From assembly GCF_018332715.1 (NCBI RefSeq), contig NZ_BOQP01000035.1, positions 1-64,000 of the forward strand: a DNA stretch of 64,000 nt, read 5' to 3'. The translations under genes were made by a program, and so were the position numbers. Source of the stretch: Winogradskya consettensis (GTDB lineage Bacteria > Actinomycetota > Actinomycetes > Mycobacteriales > Micromonosporaceae). The notes under the pieces are model-generated. The model saw only the letters and a program-made list of their open reading frames with translations. It was not told the origin of the DNA and ran no database searches. Below are positions 24,346-33,326 of this stretch, one piece after another; the first letter of the stretch is position 1, and every line of letters begins with the position of its first letter.

Positions 24346-26151
24346 ATGTCCAGCCATCCCACACCGCACGCCCGACTGCGCGCCTGGGTCGACGAGACCG
24401 CGGCGCTCACCCGGCCCGACCGCATCGTCTGGTGCGACGGCTCCGACAAGGAATGGACGCGCCTCACCGACGAGCTCGTGGCCGCCGGCTCCCTCGTCCG
24501 ACTGGACCGCGCCCGCCGCCCCAATTCGTTCTGGGCCCGCACCGACCCCGGGGACGTCGCCCGGGTCGAGGAACGCACGTTCATCTGTTCCGCCGATCCC
24601 GCCGACGCCGGCCCCACCAACAACTGGATGGCGCCGGCCGAGATGAAAGCGACGATGACCGGGCTCTACGGGGGCTGCATGCGCGGACGCACGATGTATG
24701 TCGTCCCGTTCTGCATGGGCCCGCTCGACGCGCCGAACCCCATGTTCGGCGTGGAGCTGACCGACAGCGCCTACGTCGTGGCCTCGATGAAGATCATGAC
24801 GCGGATGGGTACGACGGTGCTGAACGCCATGGGTGCCGACGCCGACTTCGTCCCGGCCCTGCACTCCGTCGGTGCGCCGCTCGCCGAGGGCCAGGAGGAT
24901 GTCTCCTGGCCGTGCAACGAGACGAAGTACATCTCGCACTTCCCGGAGACCCGCGAGATCTGGTCATACGGCTCCGGCTACGGCGGCAACTCGCTGCTGG
25001 GCAAGAAGTGCTTCGCCCTGCGGATCGCCAGCGTCGCCGCCCGCGACGAGGGCTGGCTCGCCGAACACATGCTGATCATGAAGCTGACCTCACCCGCGGG
25101 CCGGGTCCGCTACGTGGCCGGCGCGTTCCCCTCGGCGTGCGGCAAGACCAACCTGGCGATGCTCCAGCCGACGCTGCCGGGCTGGAAGGTCGAGACCGTC
25201 GGTGACGACATCGCCTGGATGCGGTTCGGCGAGGACGGGCGGCTCTGGGCCACCAACCCCGAGTTCGGCCTCTTCGGCGTCGCGCCGGGCACGGATCAAC
25301 ACACCAATCCCAATGCGATGCGTACGCTCGCCCGTGGCAATTCGGTGTTCACCAACGTCGCACTGACCGACGACGGCGACATCTGGTGGGAGGGCATGGG
25401 TGAACCGCCCGCGCACCTGACCGACTGGAAGGGCGAGGACTGGACCCCCGATTCGCCCGGCCCGTCCAGCCATCCCAACAGCCGCTTCTGCACGCCCATC
25501 AGCCAGTGCCCGATCCTCGCGCCGGAATACGACGACCCGCGCGGCGTACCCATCGATGCGATTCTCTTCGGTGGCCGGCGCCGGACGACCGTGCCCCTGG
25601 TCACCGAGGCCCGGGACTGGGTGCACGGCGTCTACTTCGGTGCGACGCTCTCGTCGGAGACCACTGCGGCGGCGGTCGGCAAGGTCGGGGTGGTGCGCCG
25701 CGACCCGATGGCGATGCTGCCGTTCATCGGCTACAACGCCGGCGACTACTTCAACCACTGGATCGAGATGGGCAAGGCGGCGTCCGGCGACGCGGAGCTG
25801 CTGCCGAAGATCTTCTACGTGAACTGGTTCCGCCGCGGTGACGACGGCCGGTTCCTCTGGCCCGGGTTCGGCGAGAATTCCCGGGTGCTCAAGTGGATCG
25901 TCGAACGCCTGGACGGCGAGGGCGAGGCGATCGAGACGCCGATCGGGCACGTGCCGACGCCCGAAGCGCTCGACCTGACCGGACTGGATCTCGACGAGGC
26001 CGACGTGCGGGCCGTGCTGAGCGTCGACACCGACGAGTGGCTCGCCGAGATCCCGCAGGTCGAGGAGTGGTTCGCCAAGTTCGGCGACAAGCTCCCGGCC
26101 GTGCTCTGGGCCGAGCTCGACGCGCTCAAGTCCCGCCTCAACGCCGCGTGA
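24346..26151 (+). CDS. pckG: Phosphoenolpyruvate carboxykinase (GTP)
   Basis: 601 residues, full length for the GTP-dependent family. Converts oxaloacetate plus GTP to phosphoenolpyruvate and carbon dioxide, the entry to gluconeogenesis. Visible motifs are MRGRTMYVVPFCMGP in the substrate site, the P-loop FPSACGKTNLAM (residues about 261-272) with the family's reactive cysteine, the kinase-2 region VGDDIAWM and the nucleotide-binding GGRRRTTVPLV. ATG at 24346 follows the ribosome binding site GGAGGGA; an open extension to 24274 lacks homology. The upstream LacI/CebR-like palindrome suggests carbon-source control. Confidence 0.97.
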   Translation: MSSHPTPHARLRAWVDETAALTRPDRIVWCDGSDKEWTRLTDELVAAGSLVRLDRARRPNSFWARTDPGDVARVEERTFICSADPADAGPTNNWMAPAEMKATMTGLYGGCMRGRTMYVVPFCMGPLDAPNPMFGVELTDSAYVVASMKIMTRMGTTVLNAMGADADFVPALHSVGAPLAEGQEDVSWPCNETKYISHFPETREIWSYGSGYGGNSLLGKKCFALRIASVAARDEGWLAEHMLIMKLTSPAGRVRYVAGAFPSACGKTNLAMLQPTLPGWKVETVGDDIAWMRFGEDGRLWATNPEFGLFGVAPGTDQHTNPNAMRTLARGNSVFTNVALTDDGDIWWEGMGEPPAHLTDWKGEDWTPDSPGPSSHPNSRFCTPISQCPILAPEYDDPRGVPIDAILFGGRRRTTVPLVTEARDWVHGVYFGATLSSETTAAAVGKVGVVRRDPMAMLPFIGYNAGDYFNHWIEMGKAASGDAELLPKIFYVNWFRRGDDGRFLWPGFGENSRVLKWIVERLDGEGEAIETPIGHVPTPEALDLTGLDLDEADVRAVLSVDTDEWLAEIPQVEEWFAKFGDKLPAVLWAELDALKSRLNAA

Positions 26152-26227
26152 TGCCCCGCGCCCGCCTTGCGTCGCTCTCACGCGCGACAACGTTCGAGGC
26201 GGGCGCGGTCTGGGTACCTTCACGGCC

Positions 26228-27085
26228 ATGACGACAGCCGCCGTGTCCGGGACCGTTGATTACGGGCGACCGGTTGCTGTCCGGGTGCTGACCGGGCTGC
26301 TGGTCGCGACGGCTGCGGCCACCGCGGGGGTCGAGCTCCTCAATTACTGGTACGCCACCGAGCACGGCTTCGGGCTCGCCGTCCGAACAGGCTGGGCTCT
26401 GCTGCGTACGGTCGGCTGGCTGATCCTGATCTGGCATGTGCGCCGCGGCAGGGCAGCGGCCCGTCCCCTCGGTCTGATCCTCGCCGTCACCACGATTTTC
26501 GCCGTCGGGCGCCTGCTCGTCCCGCGCGAAGGCACCCCGCCGACCGCCGGCGTGCTCGGGTTCGCCGCGCTGACCGTGCTCTGCGTGAGCGTGGTGGTGA
26601 TGCTCTACCGGCATCCGGCCGTGCAGGAACACCTGGTCCGGCATCCCAACAAGATCGTGCTGACCCGCGACGGCTTCGAATGGCGCGAGGCGACCCCGAA
26701 ACGCCCGCCGCTCGCCGCCTGGGCGATCACCGCGCGGGTCTCGTCCTTCACCTACAGCCCGCTGATGCTCGTGCCCGCCCTGATCTCGGTCAGCGAGCTC
26801 GGCTCCCGGCCCGAATGGCTGCTCGCGGTCATCTTCTGGTTCGCGGCCGGCATCGGCGTCAGCTACGCGGTCCTCCTCGCGACGTACTTCCTGCTCAAGG
26901 GCAAGCCGTGGGCCCGCGCGCACCTCATCTGGATCACCATCGGGTCCCTCGTCATCGACCTGCCGCTCTGCTACCTGTTGCTGGGCACCGACGGCCTGAT
27001 CCGGGACGGGTCCCCGCTGGTCGCCGCGTCCCTGCTGACCGTCTATTCGTTGTGGCGCGTGGCGCGGGTCGAAAAAGCCGCATGA
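26228..27085 (+). CDS. Multi-pass membrane protein of unknown function
   Basis: 285 residues with seven or so hydrophobic helices. Helices are around residues 18-38, 55-75, 82-98, 108-128, then a cytosolic stretch with HPNKIVLTRDGFEWREATPK, followed by three more helices and a short basic tail RVARVEKAA. I do not recognise the family. Its stop overlaps the start of the geranylgeranyl reductase-like gene (ATGA), so the two are probably co-translated, which hints at a link with isoprenoid or quinone metabolism. No strong ribosome binding site is seen before the ATG. Confidence 0.6.
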   Translation: MTTAAVSGTVDYGRPVAVRVLTGLLVATAAATAGVELLNYWYATEHGFGLAVRTGWALLRTVGWLILIWHVRRGRAAARPLGLILAVTTIFAVGRLLVPREGTPPTAGVLGFAALTVLCVSVVVMLYRHPAVQEHLVRHPNKIVLTRDGFEWREATPKRPPLAAWAITARVSSFTYSPLMLVPALISVSELGSRPEWLLAVIFWFAAGIGVSYAVLLATYFLLKGKPWARAHLIWITIGSLVIDLPLCYLLLGTDGLIRDGSPLVAASLLTVYSLWRVARVEKAA

Positions 27086-28200
27086 CCTATGACGTGGTGA
27101 TCGTCGGTGCGGGCCCCGCGGGCTCGGCCGCCGCGATCGCCGCGCGACGGGCCGGAGCCTCGGTGCTGCTGCTCGACCGTTCCGCGTTCCCGCGCGACAA
27201 GGTGTGCGGGGACGGCATCGCGGCCGAGGCGTTCGACGTGCTCGACGAGCTCGGCGTCACCGGCATCGCCGACGGTTTCCCGCCGATCGGATCCCTGCGC
27301 CTGGTCGCGCCGAGCGGTGCCGAGGTGGCCCGCCCGCTGCCCCGCCCGGCACACACCATCCCGCGTCTCGTGTTCGACGAGCTCCTGGTCGAGGCGGCGA
27401 TCGCCCACGGCGTGGAGCTGGGCCGGCATTCGGTTCGTGAGTTGCGACACGATCGTGGCGACGTGGTTCTCGACGGGCGGATCAGGGCCCGGGTCGTCAT
27501 CGGCGCGGACGGCGCGGGCTCTGTCGTGCGGCGGTGGCTCGGGCATCCGGTCAACCCGCCCGGGCATCTGGCGATCGCGATCCGGGGCTACGGGCCCGCC
27601 ACGGGCGGCGAGCAACTCATCCGGACGACGGGTGCGCGCTGGCCCGCGTACGCGTGGTCGTTTCCGCTCGGGGACGGCACCGCCAACATCGGGTACGGCG
27701 AGGTGCTGCGCGGGCGTGCGCTCACGAAGGCGTACCTGACGGGTCGTCTTGCCGATCTGCTGCCCGGCAGCGTCCCCACCGGGATGCGGGCCCACCACCT
27801 GCCTCTTTCCACCCACCGCCCGGCGCCCGCCCGCGGCCCGGTGCTGCTCGCCGGTGACGCACTCTCCCTGATCAACCCGTTCACCGGAGAGGGAATCTTC
27901 TACGCCGTGCTCTCCGGCTCGCTGGCCGGGACCGCGGCGGCCACCGGTCCGGAGCGGGCCGCCGCGGGATACACCCGGGCGCTGCGGACCCGCCTCGGCC
28001 GGCATCTGCGGCACTCCGGAACGGCGGCGCTGCTCACCAGGCAGACACGGGTGGTCGACGCCGCGGTCCGCGCCGCCCGCCGGGACGGCCGGGTTTTCCG
28101 CCGGATGGTGGATCTGGGCCTCGGTGACGGGGTCTTCGATCTTCGGACGATCGGCCGGATCGGGGCCGAGATGCTGCATTTCGCCCAGCCGCCCTCTTGA
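27082..28200 (+). CDS. Geranylgeranyl reductase family FAD-dependent oxidoreductase
   Basis: 372 residues. The N-terminal FAD fold reads DVVIVGAGPAGSAAAIAA with the acidic-end strand after it, then the family's FPRDKVCGDGI motif, a second FAD segment ARVVIGADGAGS and the GDALSLINPFTGEGIFYAV block. This combination is typical of the geranylgeranyl reductase/menaquinone reductase (MenJ-like) group, which saturates double bonds in prenyl chains. It is followed directly by a short-chain cis-prenyl synthase, so an isoprenoid role is well supported. Exact substrate (menaquinone side chain, lipid-linked prenol or other) cannot be told. Coupled to the membrane protein before it. Confidence 0.87.
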   Translation: MTYDVVIVGAGPAGSAAAIAARRAGASVLLLDRSAFPRDKVCGDGIAAEAFDVLDELGVTGIADGFPPIGSLRLVAPSGAEVARPLPRPAHTIPRLVFDELLVEAAIAHGVELGRHSVRELRHDRGDVVLDGRIRARVVIGADGAGSVVRRWLGHPVNPPGHLAIAIRGYGPATGGEQLIRTTGARWPAYAWSFPLGDGTANIGYGEVLRGRALTKAYLTGRLADLLPGSVPTGMRAHHLPLSTHRPAPARGPVLLAGDALSLINPFTGEGIFYAVLSGSLAGTAAATGPERAAAGYTRALRTRLGRHLRHSGTAALLTRQTRVVDAAVRAARRDGRVFRRMVDLGLGDGVFDLRTIGRIGAEMLHFAQPPS

Positions 28201-28232
28201 GCCTGAGCGTCCGGTCGCTAGGCTTGGCCGCG

Positions 28233-29003
28233 ATGACTCTGCGGTCCCTGGTCTACTCCCTGTACGAGCGGCGACTCGCCGGCAAGCTGGCCGGCAAGCC
28301 GGTGCCTCAGCACGTCGGTGTCATGTGTGACGGCAACCGGCGCTGGGCCCGCGAGATGGGTTTCGTCGACCCCAACGACGGCCACCGCGTCGGCGCGGTG
28401 CGCATCAAAGAGCTGCTCGGCTGGTGCGACCAGGCGGGGATCGGGCACGTCACGCTCTACCTGCTCGCCACCGACAACCTCCAGCGCCCGGCGGCCGAGC
28501 TCGACCCGCTGGTCACGATCATCGAGGACCTGGCGACCGAGCTGGCCGAGGAGGGCAACCCCTGGCGGCTGCGCATCGTCGGCGCGCTCGACCTGCTGCC
28601 CGCGCACACGGCCGCCGTCCTCAAGGCCGCCCAGGAGAAGACCCGCGACCGCACCGAGGGCGTCGAGGTCAACCTAGCGGTGGGCTACGGCGGGCGGCGC
28701 GAGATCACCGACGCGGTCCGCTCGCTGCTGCACGAGCAGGCCGCTGCGGGTCGCTCGCTGGAGGAGCTCGCCGAGATCCTCGACGTCGAGCACATCGCCG
28801 AGCACCTCTACACCCGCGGCCAGCCAGACCCCGACCTCGTCATCCGGACAAGCGGGGAGCAGCGGCTGTCGGGCTTCCTGCTGTGGCAGTCGGCGCACTC
28901 GGAGTTCTACTTCCACGACGCCAACTGGCCCGACTTCCGCCGGACGGATTTCCTGCGGGCACTGCGCTCCTACGCGAGCCGTCAGCGTCGCTACGGCGCC
29001 TGA
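28233..29003 (+). CDS. Short-chain Z-isoprenyl diphosphate synthase (UppS family)
   Basis: 256 residues. Cis-prenyltransferase motifs are the pyrophosphate-binding MCDGNRRWARE near residue 30 and the C-terminal RTSGEQRLSGFLLWQSAHSE. The CDGNRRWAR form is like mycobacterial Z-farnesyl diphosphate synthase (Rv1086) and unlike the MDGNGRWA form of long-chain UppS, so a short product is likely. ATG 28233 is used; a TTG frame extends upstream into the previous gene. It lies 32 bases after the geranylgeranyl reductase-like gene. Its 3' 164 bases overlap the opposite-strand EamA gene's C-terminal tail. Confidence 0.87.
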   Translation: MTLRSLVYSLYERRLAGKLAGKPVPQHVGVMCDGNRRWAREMGFVDPNDGHRVGAVRIKELLGWCDQAGIGHVTLYLLATDNLQRPAAELDPLVTIIEDLATELAEEGNPWRLRIVGALDLLPAHTAAVLKAAQEKTRDRTEGVEVNLAVGYGGRREITDAVRSLLHEQAAAGRSLEELAEILDVEHIAEHLYTRGQPDPDLVIRTSGEQRLSGFLLWQSAHSEFYFHDANWPDFRRTDFLRALRSYASRQRRYGA

Positions 29004-29847
29004 GGTCTTCCCCGCGCCGGCGCGACGGCAGGTTGCTCACCCCCAGGACGCTGATGACGATGGCGATACCGGCCCATTCGTGCGCGTGCAGGTCCTGACC
29101 GAGCAGCAGCAACCCGAAGACCGCGGCGAAAACCGGATGCACGCTCATGAACATGCCGAAGACCTGCGCGGGAACGGTACGCAACGCGATCAGGTCCCCC
29201 GCATAGGGCAGCGCGCTCAGCACACCGGCGACGGCCGCCCACCCCAGCGCCGCCCCGGTCATCCTGCCCTGTATGAGAAGGATCACTGCAACGGGTAGGT
29301 AGCCCATCGCGGAGAGCGACGTTGCCACGGCCAACCCCTCCACCCCCGGCAGTCGAACCCCGATCAAACGATTGAGCAGGATGTACGCCGCCCAGCAACC
29401 GGCCGCCACCAGCCCGCACGCGATTCCCACGTAGTCGCTGGACGCCCCGGGCAGCACCAGGACGTAGACCCCGGCCCCGGCGGCAACGGCACAGGCCAGA
29501 TCTTTACGCGTACGCGACCCGAGCAGTGCCACCGCCAGCGGCCCGAGCACCTCCAGCGTCACCGCCAGCCCCAGCCCGATCCGCTCGACAGCCGAGTAGA
29601 GGCTCAGGTTCATCACCGCGAACACACCGGCGAGCAGCAGCGTCGGCCACCACTGTGACCAGGTGAAACGGCGCGGATCGGGGCGGGCCATGGGCAACAG
29701 CACGGCGGCGGCGACGAGCTGGCGTACGGCGACGACGCCCGCCGGTCCGACCGCGGCGAAGGCGTGCGCACCCGCCGCGGCGCCGGCCTGATTGGCCGAG
29801 GCGCTGGCGAGCATCGTGGCGATGCCGGTCAACCGGCGTGATCTCAT
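28840..29847 (-). CDS. EamA/RhtA-type DMT superfamily permease
   Basis: 335 residues. Ten hydrophobic helices in two EamA repeats: about residues 5-135 and 145-275, with the RhtA-like pattern (LYSAVERIGLGLAVTLEVLGPL and AVFGLLLLGQDLHAHEWAGIAIV). Family members export amino acids or related metabolites. The final 60 residues (after GVSNLPSRRRGEDL) are an Arg/Ser/Pro-rich tail that only exists because the frame runs antisense through the end of the prenyl synthase gene. It may be real or a sign of a lost stop codon. Divergent from the LysR gene, which probably regulates it. Confidence 0.85.
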   Translation of the reverse strand: MRSRRLTGIATMLASASANQAGAAAGAHAFAAVGPAGVVAVRQLVAAAVLLPMARPDPRRFTWSQWWPTLLLAGVFAVMNLSLYSAVERIGLGLAVTLEVLGPLAVALLGSRTRKDLACAVAAGAGVYVLVLPGASSDYVGIACGLVAAGCWAAYILLNRLIGVRLPGVEGLAVATSLSAMGYLPVAVILLIQGRMTGAALGWAAVAGVLSALPYAGDLIALRTVPAQVFGMFMSVHPVFAAVFGLLLLGQDLHAHEWAGIAIVISVLGVSNLPSRRRGEDLRRRSDADGSRRSAVPAGNPSGGSRASWRRGSRTPSAPTATAGSPTAAAPRLSG

Positions 29848-29902
29848 GCTCTCAGCCTCGGTCGCGGGCTTCCCGAAGAGAAATACGTCCCACGCCGCAC
29901 TT

Positions 29903-29917
29903 ATACGCTCTACGTAT
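29903..29917. promoter_or_regulatory. LysR-type box between eamA and lysR
   Basis: ATACGCTCTACGTAT fits ATAC-N7-GTAT, the common form of the T-N11-A LysR box. It lies 56 bases upstream of the EamA start and overlaps the LysR ATG (29916). This is where a regulator of a divergent pair would bind. Confidence 0.55.
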
Positions 29918-30776
29918 GGATGTACGGCTGGGGCAGCTCCGAGCGCTGGTGGCGGTCGCCGACGCGGGCACCTTCACCGACGCCGCGATCCCGCTCGGCA
30001 TCTCGCAGGCCTCGGTGTCCCGGACGATCGCCGCACTGGAGAGGGAGCTCGGCGCCCGGCTGGTCCGGCGCACGACCCGGCACGTGGAGCTCACACCGAC
30101 CGGCCTGCGCGTGGCCGCGCAGGCGCGCCGGATCCTGAGCGAGGTGGCCCATCTGGCTCACCTGGTCGCCGATCGTGGCGAGATCCGGGTCGGTTTCTCC
30201 TGGGCCGCCCTGGGCCGGCACACCCGCCGCCTGCAGAAGGAGTGGGCCGCCGCGCATCCCGCTCATCCGCTGGTGTTCGTGCAGGTCAACGACGTGTCAG
30301 CGGGGCTGAGCAGTGACCAGGCCGACGTCGCGGTGATTCGCCACCCGTTCGGCGACCCCCGCTTCGCCACCGCCGAGATCGGCAGGGAAGCCCGTTACGC
30401 CGCGGTCGCCACGGACAGCTCCCTGGCCCGGCGCCGAACCCTGCGCGTCGAGGACCTGGCCCGCTACACCGTGGCGATCGACCAGCGCACCGGCACGACG
30501 TCGCTGGACCTTTTCCCGCAGGACGCCCGGCCCGGCACGATCCGGGAAACCCTCGGCATCGACGAATGGCTGACGCTGATCGCCGCAGGTCAGGCAGTCG
30601 GGATCACCGCCCAGGCGACAGCGCACCAGTATCCCCGCCCAGGCGTTGCCTACCGGGCCCTGCGTCAGGCCCCGCCGATCTCGGTACGCCTGGCGTGGTG
30701 GCGCGACGACCCGCCTGCCGATCTGGACGAACTGCTGACGCTCGCCCGCCGGCTCTGGACCGGCCCGGCCGCCTGA
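29916..30776 (+). CDS. LysR family transcriptional regulator
   Basis: 286 residues. Typical N-terminal winged helix-turn-helix (residues 3-62: LGQLRALVAVADAGTFTDAA, SQASVSRTIAALERELGARL) and a C-terminal effector-binding region split into two lobes. ATG 29916 was chosen because the HTH begins right after it; the open frame to 29838 would place a non-conserved Arg-rich leader first and overlap the EamA start region. Divergently paired with an EamA permease, the classical arrangement for a LysR-controlled exporter. The effector is unknown. Confidence 0.87.
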   Translation: MDVRLGQLRALVAVADAGTFTDAAIPLGISQASVSRTIAALERELGARLVRRTTRHVELTPTGLRVAAQARRILSEVAHLAHLVADRGEIRVGFSWAALGRHTRRLQKEWAAAHPAHPLVFVQVNDVSAGLSSDQADVAVIRHPFGDPRFATAEIGREARYAAVATDSSLARRRTLRVEDLARYTVAIDQRTGTTSLDLFPQDARPGTIRETLGIDEWLTLIAAGQAVGITAQATAHQYPRPGVAYRALRQAPPISVRLAWWRDDPPADLDELLTLARRLWTGPAA

Positions 30777-30798
30777 GGCTGACCGCCGGGACGTGCTT

Positions 30799-30828
30799 GC
30801 CCGCCGGCCCCTCGTGGGCCGGGCGGGC
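30799..30828. terminator. Bidirectional hairpin terminator between lysR and otsB
   Basis: GCCCGCCGGCCC (30799-30810) pairs with 30816-30828 around a CTCGT loop, with one bulged G. It sits between two convergent genes, where a shared terminator is expected. There is no T-run. Confidence 0.6.
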
Positions 30829-30843
30829 GTGGGCAGGCGCTGG

Positions 30844-31656
30844 TCAGCGTGCGAGGACGGGGAGAGCGTCGGCCAGGAAACGGGCGACGTCCTCGGGGGA
30901 GTCCAGGGTGAGGTCGGCCGCGCTGGAGACCTCGGCACCCGTTTCCGGGTTGGCCACCGCAACGGCGACGCCGAAGAATGCCGGATCGACGGCCTCCCGG
31001 GCCCGCAGCGCGTCGAACGCCTTGATGTCGGACATGTCGTCGCCGAAATACCAGGCGCAGCCCGCGCCCAGCACCGCGTCGCTGATGACCATGCCCTTGT
31101 CCTGGTCGACCGGGGGCTTGAGCTCCACCACCATGCGACCGCCCTGGATCCGCAGGCCGACGCGTTCGGCCTGCTCGTGACCCCAGCGCTCGACCTCCCC
31201 ACCCAGGTGAGGCACGGTCCGGTAGTGCAGGGCGACCGAGAGGCGTTTGTATTCCACATAGACGCCCTGCGGCAGCTCCGCCTTGGCCCGCTCGGCCAGC
31301 TCGGCCATCGCGGGCACCCACGGCAGCGCGGCAGGCTCGGTGACGACGTCGCCGTCGTGCCAGACCTCCAGGCCGTAGAGACCATAGAGGTCCACATGCT
31401 CCAACGACCCGAAACGGGACCGCAGGAAGCTCACCGGCCGGGCCGACACGATCGCCACCCGGGCCACCCGCGATGCCAGCTCCTCGAGCACGCCCAGAAC
31501 GGAGGGGACGGGCTGCGAGGCATCCGGATCGTCGGTGACGGGCGACAGAACGCCGTCGAAATCAAAGAAGAACGTTGTCTCCGTAGCGCGCGAGGCGGTG
31601 AAACGCAATGCCTCGTCGGCGCTGAGGGGGTGCGCGGGGCGCGAGGTCTCAGGCAC
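30844..31656 (-). CDS. otsB: Trehalose-6-phosphate phosphatase
   Basis: 270 residues, a HAD-family phosphatase. The nucleophile motif FFFDFDGVLSPV has the two Asp residues, motif II is VAIVSARP (Ser), and motif IV is WYFGDDMSDIKAF with the metal-binding acids. Cap-domain residues such as GLYGLE match trehalose phosphatases. It removes phosphate from trehalose-6-phosphate, the last step of the OtsAB pathway to the osmolyte trehalose. No otsA is in the window. The start is a GTG; its neighbour phoH is divergent with a 257-base gap holding no gene. Confidence 0.9.
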   Translation of the reverse strand: MPETSRPAHPLSADEALRFTASRATETTFFFDFDGVLSPVTDDPDASQPVPSVLGVLEELASRVARVAIVSARPVSFLRSRFGSLEHVDLYGLYGLEVWHDGDVVTEPAALPWVPAMAELAERAKAELPQGVYVEYKRLSVALHYRTVPHLGGEVERWGHEQAERVGLRIQGGRMVVELKPPVDQDKGMVISDAVLGAGCAWYFGDDMSDIKAFDALRAREAVDPAFFGVAVAVANPETGAEVSSAADLTLDSPEDVARFLADALPVLAR

Positions 31657-31913
31657 GAAACCCAGCGTACCCGCCGTACGGCGCGATGCATCCCGGCGCG
31701 ACCTTCCTGGAATTGGCGTATGTCGCGGGTACTACCGCGGGGGCTAGTTGACCGCTAGCGTTCTAGGTATGGCACGGGGTTCTCCCGGGCCATCCGATAG
31801 CCCGGACCTGCGACAAGTGCGCCACGGGGCCAGCACCCGACCCCGTGAAAGTGACGGGCGCCGGACGTGGCGGACCGCGGGCGGCCGGGTTGCACGCCCG
31901 CTGGAGCAGGCCT

Positions 31914-33326
31914 GTGACATCTCGCCGTAATGACGCCGGGGAAACGCAGAAGATCCCGGCCGCCAAAGACTCCAGCAGCCGCGCCTCCTCGGGGCGGCGT
32001 TCCCGAGACCGGCACGCCGACGCGGAGCCCGCTCCAACCGGCAAGGTCTTCGTGCTGGACACCTCGGTCCTGCTCTCCGATCCGGGCGCCTTCCGGCGGT
32101 TCACCGATCACGAGGTGATCGTGCCGCTGGTGGTCATCTCCGAGCTCGAGGGCAAGCGAAACCATCCCGAGCTGGGCTGGTTCGCCCGTCAATCGCTGCG
32201 GATGCTCGACGAGCTGCGGATCAAGCACGGCCGGCTCGACCAGCCCGTGCTCTGCAACGACGAGGGCGGCACGCTGCGGGTGGAGCTCAACCACGCCGAC
32301 CAGAGCGTGCTGCCGCAGGGGTTCCGCAACGATTCCAACGACACCCGGATCCTCTCGGTGGCTCTCGGGCTCGCCGCGGAAGGTCGCGACGTCACGCTGG
32401 TCAGCAAGGACATGCCGCTGCGGGTCAAGGCCGCGGCGGTGGGTCTGACCGCGGACGAATACCTGCACGGCCAGGCCAGCGATCCGACCTGGACCGGCAT
32501 GGCCGACCTCACCCTCGACGAGGAGGAGGTCAACAGCCTCTATTCGGGTGACGAGCTCGAGCTGGAGGCCGCGGAGAACCTGCCGAGCCACACCGGCCTG
32601 GTCATCCATTCGGCCCGGGGTTCGGCGCTGGGCCGGGTCACCCCCGACAAGTCGGTCAAGCTGGTCCGCGGCGACCGGGAGGCGTTCGGCCTGCGGGGCC
32701 GCTCGGCGGAGCAGCGCATCGCCCTCGACCTGTTGACGGATGACTCGATCGGGATCGTCTCGCTCGGTGGCCGCGCGGGCACCGGCAAGTCGGCGCTCGC
32801 GCTCTGCGCCGGCCTGGAGGCGACGATGGAGCGTCAGCGCCACAAGAAGGTGATCGTCTTCCGTCCGCTGTACGCGGTCGGCGGCCAGGAGCTCGGCTAT
32901 CTGCCGGGCAGCGAATCGGAGAAGATGTCGCCCTGGGCGCAGGCGGTCTTCGACACGCTCGGGGCGGTGGCGCACGCCAACGTCGTCGAGGAGGTCATGG
33001 CGCGCGGGCTGCTCGAGGTTCTGCCACTGACCCACATCCGCGGCCGCAGCCTGCACGACGCCTTCGTGATCGTCGACGAGGCGCAGTCGCTGGAACGCAA
33101 CGTGCTGCTGACCGTCCTCTCCCGGATCGGTCAGGGATCGCGGGTCGTGCTGACCCACGACGTCGCCCAGCGCGACAACCTGCGGGTCGGCCGGCACGAC
33201 GGCGTGACGGCGGTGATCGAGGCGCTGAAGGGCCACCCGATCTTCGCCCATGTCACCCTGACGAGGTCCGAGCGTTCACCCATCGCAGAGGTCGTCACCG
33301 ATCTGCTGGAGGAGATCCCGCTCTGA
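31914..33326 (+). CDS. PhoH2-type PIN domain plus PhoH ATPase
   Basis: About 470 residues. PIN RNase domain from about residue 43 (KVFVLDTSVLLSDPGAF, with acidic residues at FVLDTS, ISELEGKR and SNDTRILS), then a linker, then the PhoH ATPase domain with Walker A GGRAGTGKSALAL and Walker B FVIVDEAQSL. Such PIN-PhoH fusions act as RNA helicase/ribonucleases (mycobacterial PhoH2). GTG at 31914 follows GGAG with a seven-base gap; an alternative GTG at 31845 would add about 23 residues. Two hundred and fifty bases upstream hold a TTGACC element at 31748 but no clear -10. Confidence 0.88.
   Translation: MTSRRNDAGETQKIPAAKDSSSRASSGRRSRDRHADAEPAPTGKVFVLDTSVLLSDPGAFRRFTDHEVIVPLVVISELEGKRNHPELGWFARQSLRMLDELRIKHGRLDQPVLCNDEGGTLRVELNHADQSVLPQGFRNDSNDTRILSVALGLAAEGRDVTLVSKDMPLRVKAAAVGLTADEYLHGQASDPTWTGMADLTLDEEEVNSLYSGDELELEAAENLPSHTGLVIHSARGSALGRVTPDKSVKLVRGDREAFGLRGRSAEQRIALDLLTDDSIGIVSLGGRAGTGKSALALCAGLEATMERQRHKKVIVFRPLYAVGGQELGYLPGSESEKMSPWAQAVFDTLGAVAHANVVEEVMARGLLEVLPLTHIRGRSLHDAFVIVDEAQSLERNVLLTVLSRIGQGSRVVLTHDVAQRDNLRVGRHDGVTAVIEALKGHPIFAHVTLTRSERSPIAEVVTDLLEEIPL

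Noticed and set aside
31764..31773. Promoter -10 for phoH next to TTGACC (31748)
   Set aside because: The spacing to TAGGTA or TATGGC is only 10-14 bases, too short for a standard promoter.
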